This document shows positions 63,058 to 64,000 of a DNA stretch of 64,000 nt, one piece after another. A program made the position numbers and the translations under genes. Origin of the DNA: an uncultured Flaviramulus sp. (lineage in GTDB: Bacteria > Bacteroidota > Bacteroidia > Flavobacteriales > Flavobacteriaceae); contig CANLXL010000004.1 in assembly GCA_947495125.1 (NCBI GenBank), forward strand, positions 210,322 through 274,321. Direction: 5' to 3'. The number at the start of each line of letters is the position of its first letter. Position 1 is the stretch's first letter. Under the pieces are notes generated by a model. It made no database searches. It was not told where the DNA came from and saw only the letters and a program-made list of their open reading frames with translations.

Positions 63058-64000
63058 ATGGATAAACTAATACAAGCCAATTTATATAGAAGCGAACTAA
63101 TCCCCGTAAGTGGGAAATTGGTAGAGCGTTATAATGCCTGTTTGGTAAAACTTGGGTTTACCAAAACGAAACTTAAAACATTTTCTATAGACGGGATAGG
63201 ATGGAGCCCGGAAATAGCCGATGAAAAAGGTGAGCTTCATTATTTGAATAATGGTGACGCCAACCCGCATGGGATCATTATTTCTCCCCTCCAAAAAGGA
63301 AAGCCGGTTTATGTACCGTTTCACACGTTCGATAGAGACATGATGAAATTTGTTTTCAAAATTCATGGAAATAAAATAAACGATATCACCCGAGATTGTG
63401 CTATTTGCCTGGATTTCGACCAGAATATTGATGCCTTTTATGAGCCTTTAGATGTTTTAAAATACAATACCATTACGATAAGTTTTCACTTAATCAATGA
63501 TTTAGATAAAATTAAAGAACAGCAGTTAGAACTCATAGAAACCTTTAATAGAGGGCATAACTTCATAGATGAGTCCATTCATAAACAATTGCTGGAATCG
63601 GCTAAAACTCATGGCGATTTACGTCATCGTGATTTAGATTTGCATGAGTTACAGTTTACTACAGATTCTTTCTATACCAGGGCTTTTGGTGGTGTTTATG
63701 TGTTGCGCGATTTTATCACACCCATCATTGTTTTTGAAGACAATAAATGGCATAAAGAAGCCATTAGAGATGTGAGCTATCAGGTACTGATATATCATAT
63801 ACATCAGCCCGAACTCATGGATAAACTCCGGGATCATGTGATTATTGAATATGATTTGGAAGCGGTTGTAAATACAAAGCGATATCATCGGATTAGGAAA
63901 TTTGAGATGTCTCAATATTTAGAAAAACCACAGCACCCTATAAAGAATATTTTGAACGATCCTTTATTATACAAGAGTTATCTTAATAAATTGGATATTG
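63058..64000 (+). CDS. Unknown cluster protein, cut off by the window end
   Basis: An open frame from the ATG at 63058 continues past the last base, giving at least 314 residues (MDKLIQANLYRSELIPVSGK at the start). It is soluble with no signal peptide. Recognisable features are limited: a GIGWSPEIADEKGELHYLN stretch (about 42), ISPLQKGKPVYVPFHTFDR (about 75) and a HRDLDLHELQFTTDSFYTRA region (about 190). It may belong to a Bacteroidota family of unknown function that I believe is catalogued as DUF6638, which I cannot verify. Same strand and spacing put it with the coiled-coil/AAA+/Nudix cluster. Confidence 0.75.
   Translation, partial: MDKLIQANLYRSELIPVSGKLVERYNACLVKLGFTKTKLKTFSIDGIGWSPEIADEKGELHYLNNGDANPHGIIISPLQKGKPVYVPFHTFDRDMMKFVFKIHGNKINDITRDCAICLDFDQNIDAFYEPLDVLKYNTITISFHLINDLDKIKEQQLELIETFNRGHNFIDESIHKQLLESAKTHGDLRHRDLDLHELQFTTDSFYTRAFGGVYVLRDFITPIIVFEDNKWHKEAIRDVSYQVLIYHIHQPELMDKLRDHVIIEYDLEAVVNTKRYHRIRKFEMSQYLEKPQHPIKNILNDPLLYKSYLNKLDI

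Overview
The window looks like chromosomal DNA of a marine-type Flavobacteriaceae (Bacteroidota). The evidence is low GC, TonB-dependent receptor and DUF4249 genes, a CAL67264-type small membrane protein, a MutS2-like protein without Smr domain, BshA (bacillithiol synthesis), many Bacteroidota-only hypothetical proteins, and at least one perfect TAnnTTTG promoter box. I see no rRNA, tRNA, CRISPR, transposase or prophage genes. Coding density is high; the only gene-free stretch over 300 bases is 56835-57208.

Region by region. 0-4.3 kb: ModF-like ABC ATPase, GMP reductase, hybrid histidine kinase, RidA. 4.3-14.6 kb: envelope genes (LptD-like protein divergent from an amidase and an MCE lipid-transport protein), then a two-gene HdrD-like iron-sulfur oxidoreductase interrupted by a small secreted protein, and an ACT-SerB phosphatase. 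14.7-20.7 kb: a NagZ-like GH3 fused to a serine hydrolase, bshA, a glycosidase-like lipoprotein and a small beta-barrel protein. 20.8-25.2 kb: a DUF1338 (HglS-like) enzyme divergent from an Lrp regulator and a YdiJ-like D-2-hydroxyglutarate dehydrogenase, together forming a plausible 2-oxoadipate to 2-oxoglutarate route. 25.2-28.8 kb: LpxH-like phosphatase, aroC, a dicarboxylate/glutamate symporter.

28.9-34.7 kb is a tight co-directional run: GshB-like ATP-grasp ligase, rhodanese, N-formylglutamate amidohydrolase-like enzyme, DUF1704 (MATCAP-like) metallopeptidase and a TPR-CPBP membrane protease. It reads as an amide-bond making and breaking pathway with unknown substrate. 34.7-44.3 kb holds GH16, a DCC thiol protein, MutS2, a TonB-plug/VWA fusion, DoxX, an MFS transporter and an acyl-CoA carboxylase. 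44.4-45.8 kb is a DoxX-like/FMN reductase/MarR operon with an 18-bp perfect palindrome in its promoter. 45.8-53.5 kb is an outer-membrane locus (secreted protein, STN-containing TonB receptor, two tandem DUF4249 lipoproteins, MG2/plug protein). 53.7-56.8 kb: pirin, CAL67264 protein, EttA.

57.2-64 kb is the least understood part: a coiled-coil protein, an unknown 356-residue protein, an AAA+ ATPase with altered Walker B, a NudK-like Nudix hydrolase and an unknown protein running off the end. Its junctions carry short palindromes (TCCCGATAnnTATCGGGA type) and arrays of a 7-bp repeat (ACTGNNN). Two inverted arrays of this repeat bracket a small four-helix-bundle S23 gene that has a C-terminal frameshift and seems to have been inserted between two operon genes.
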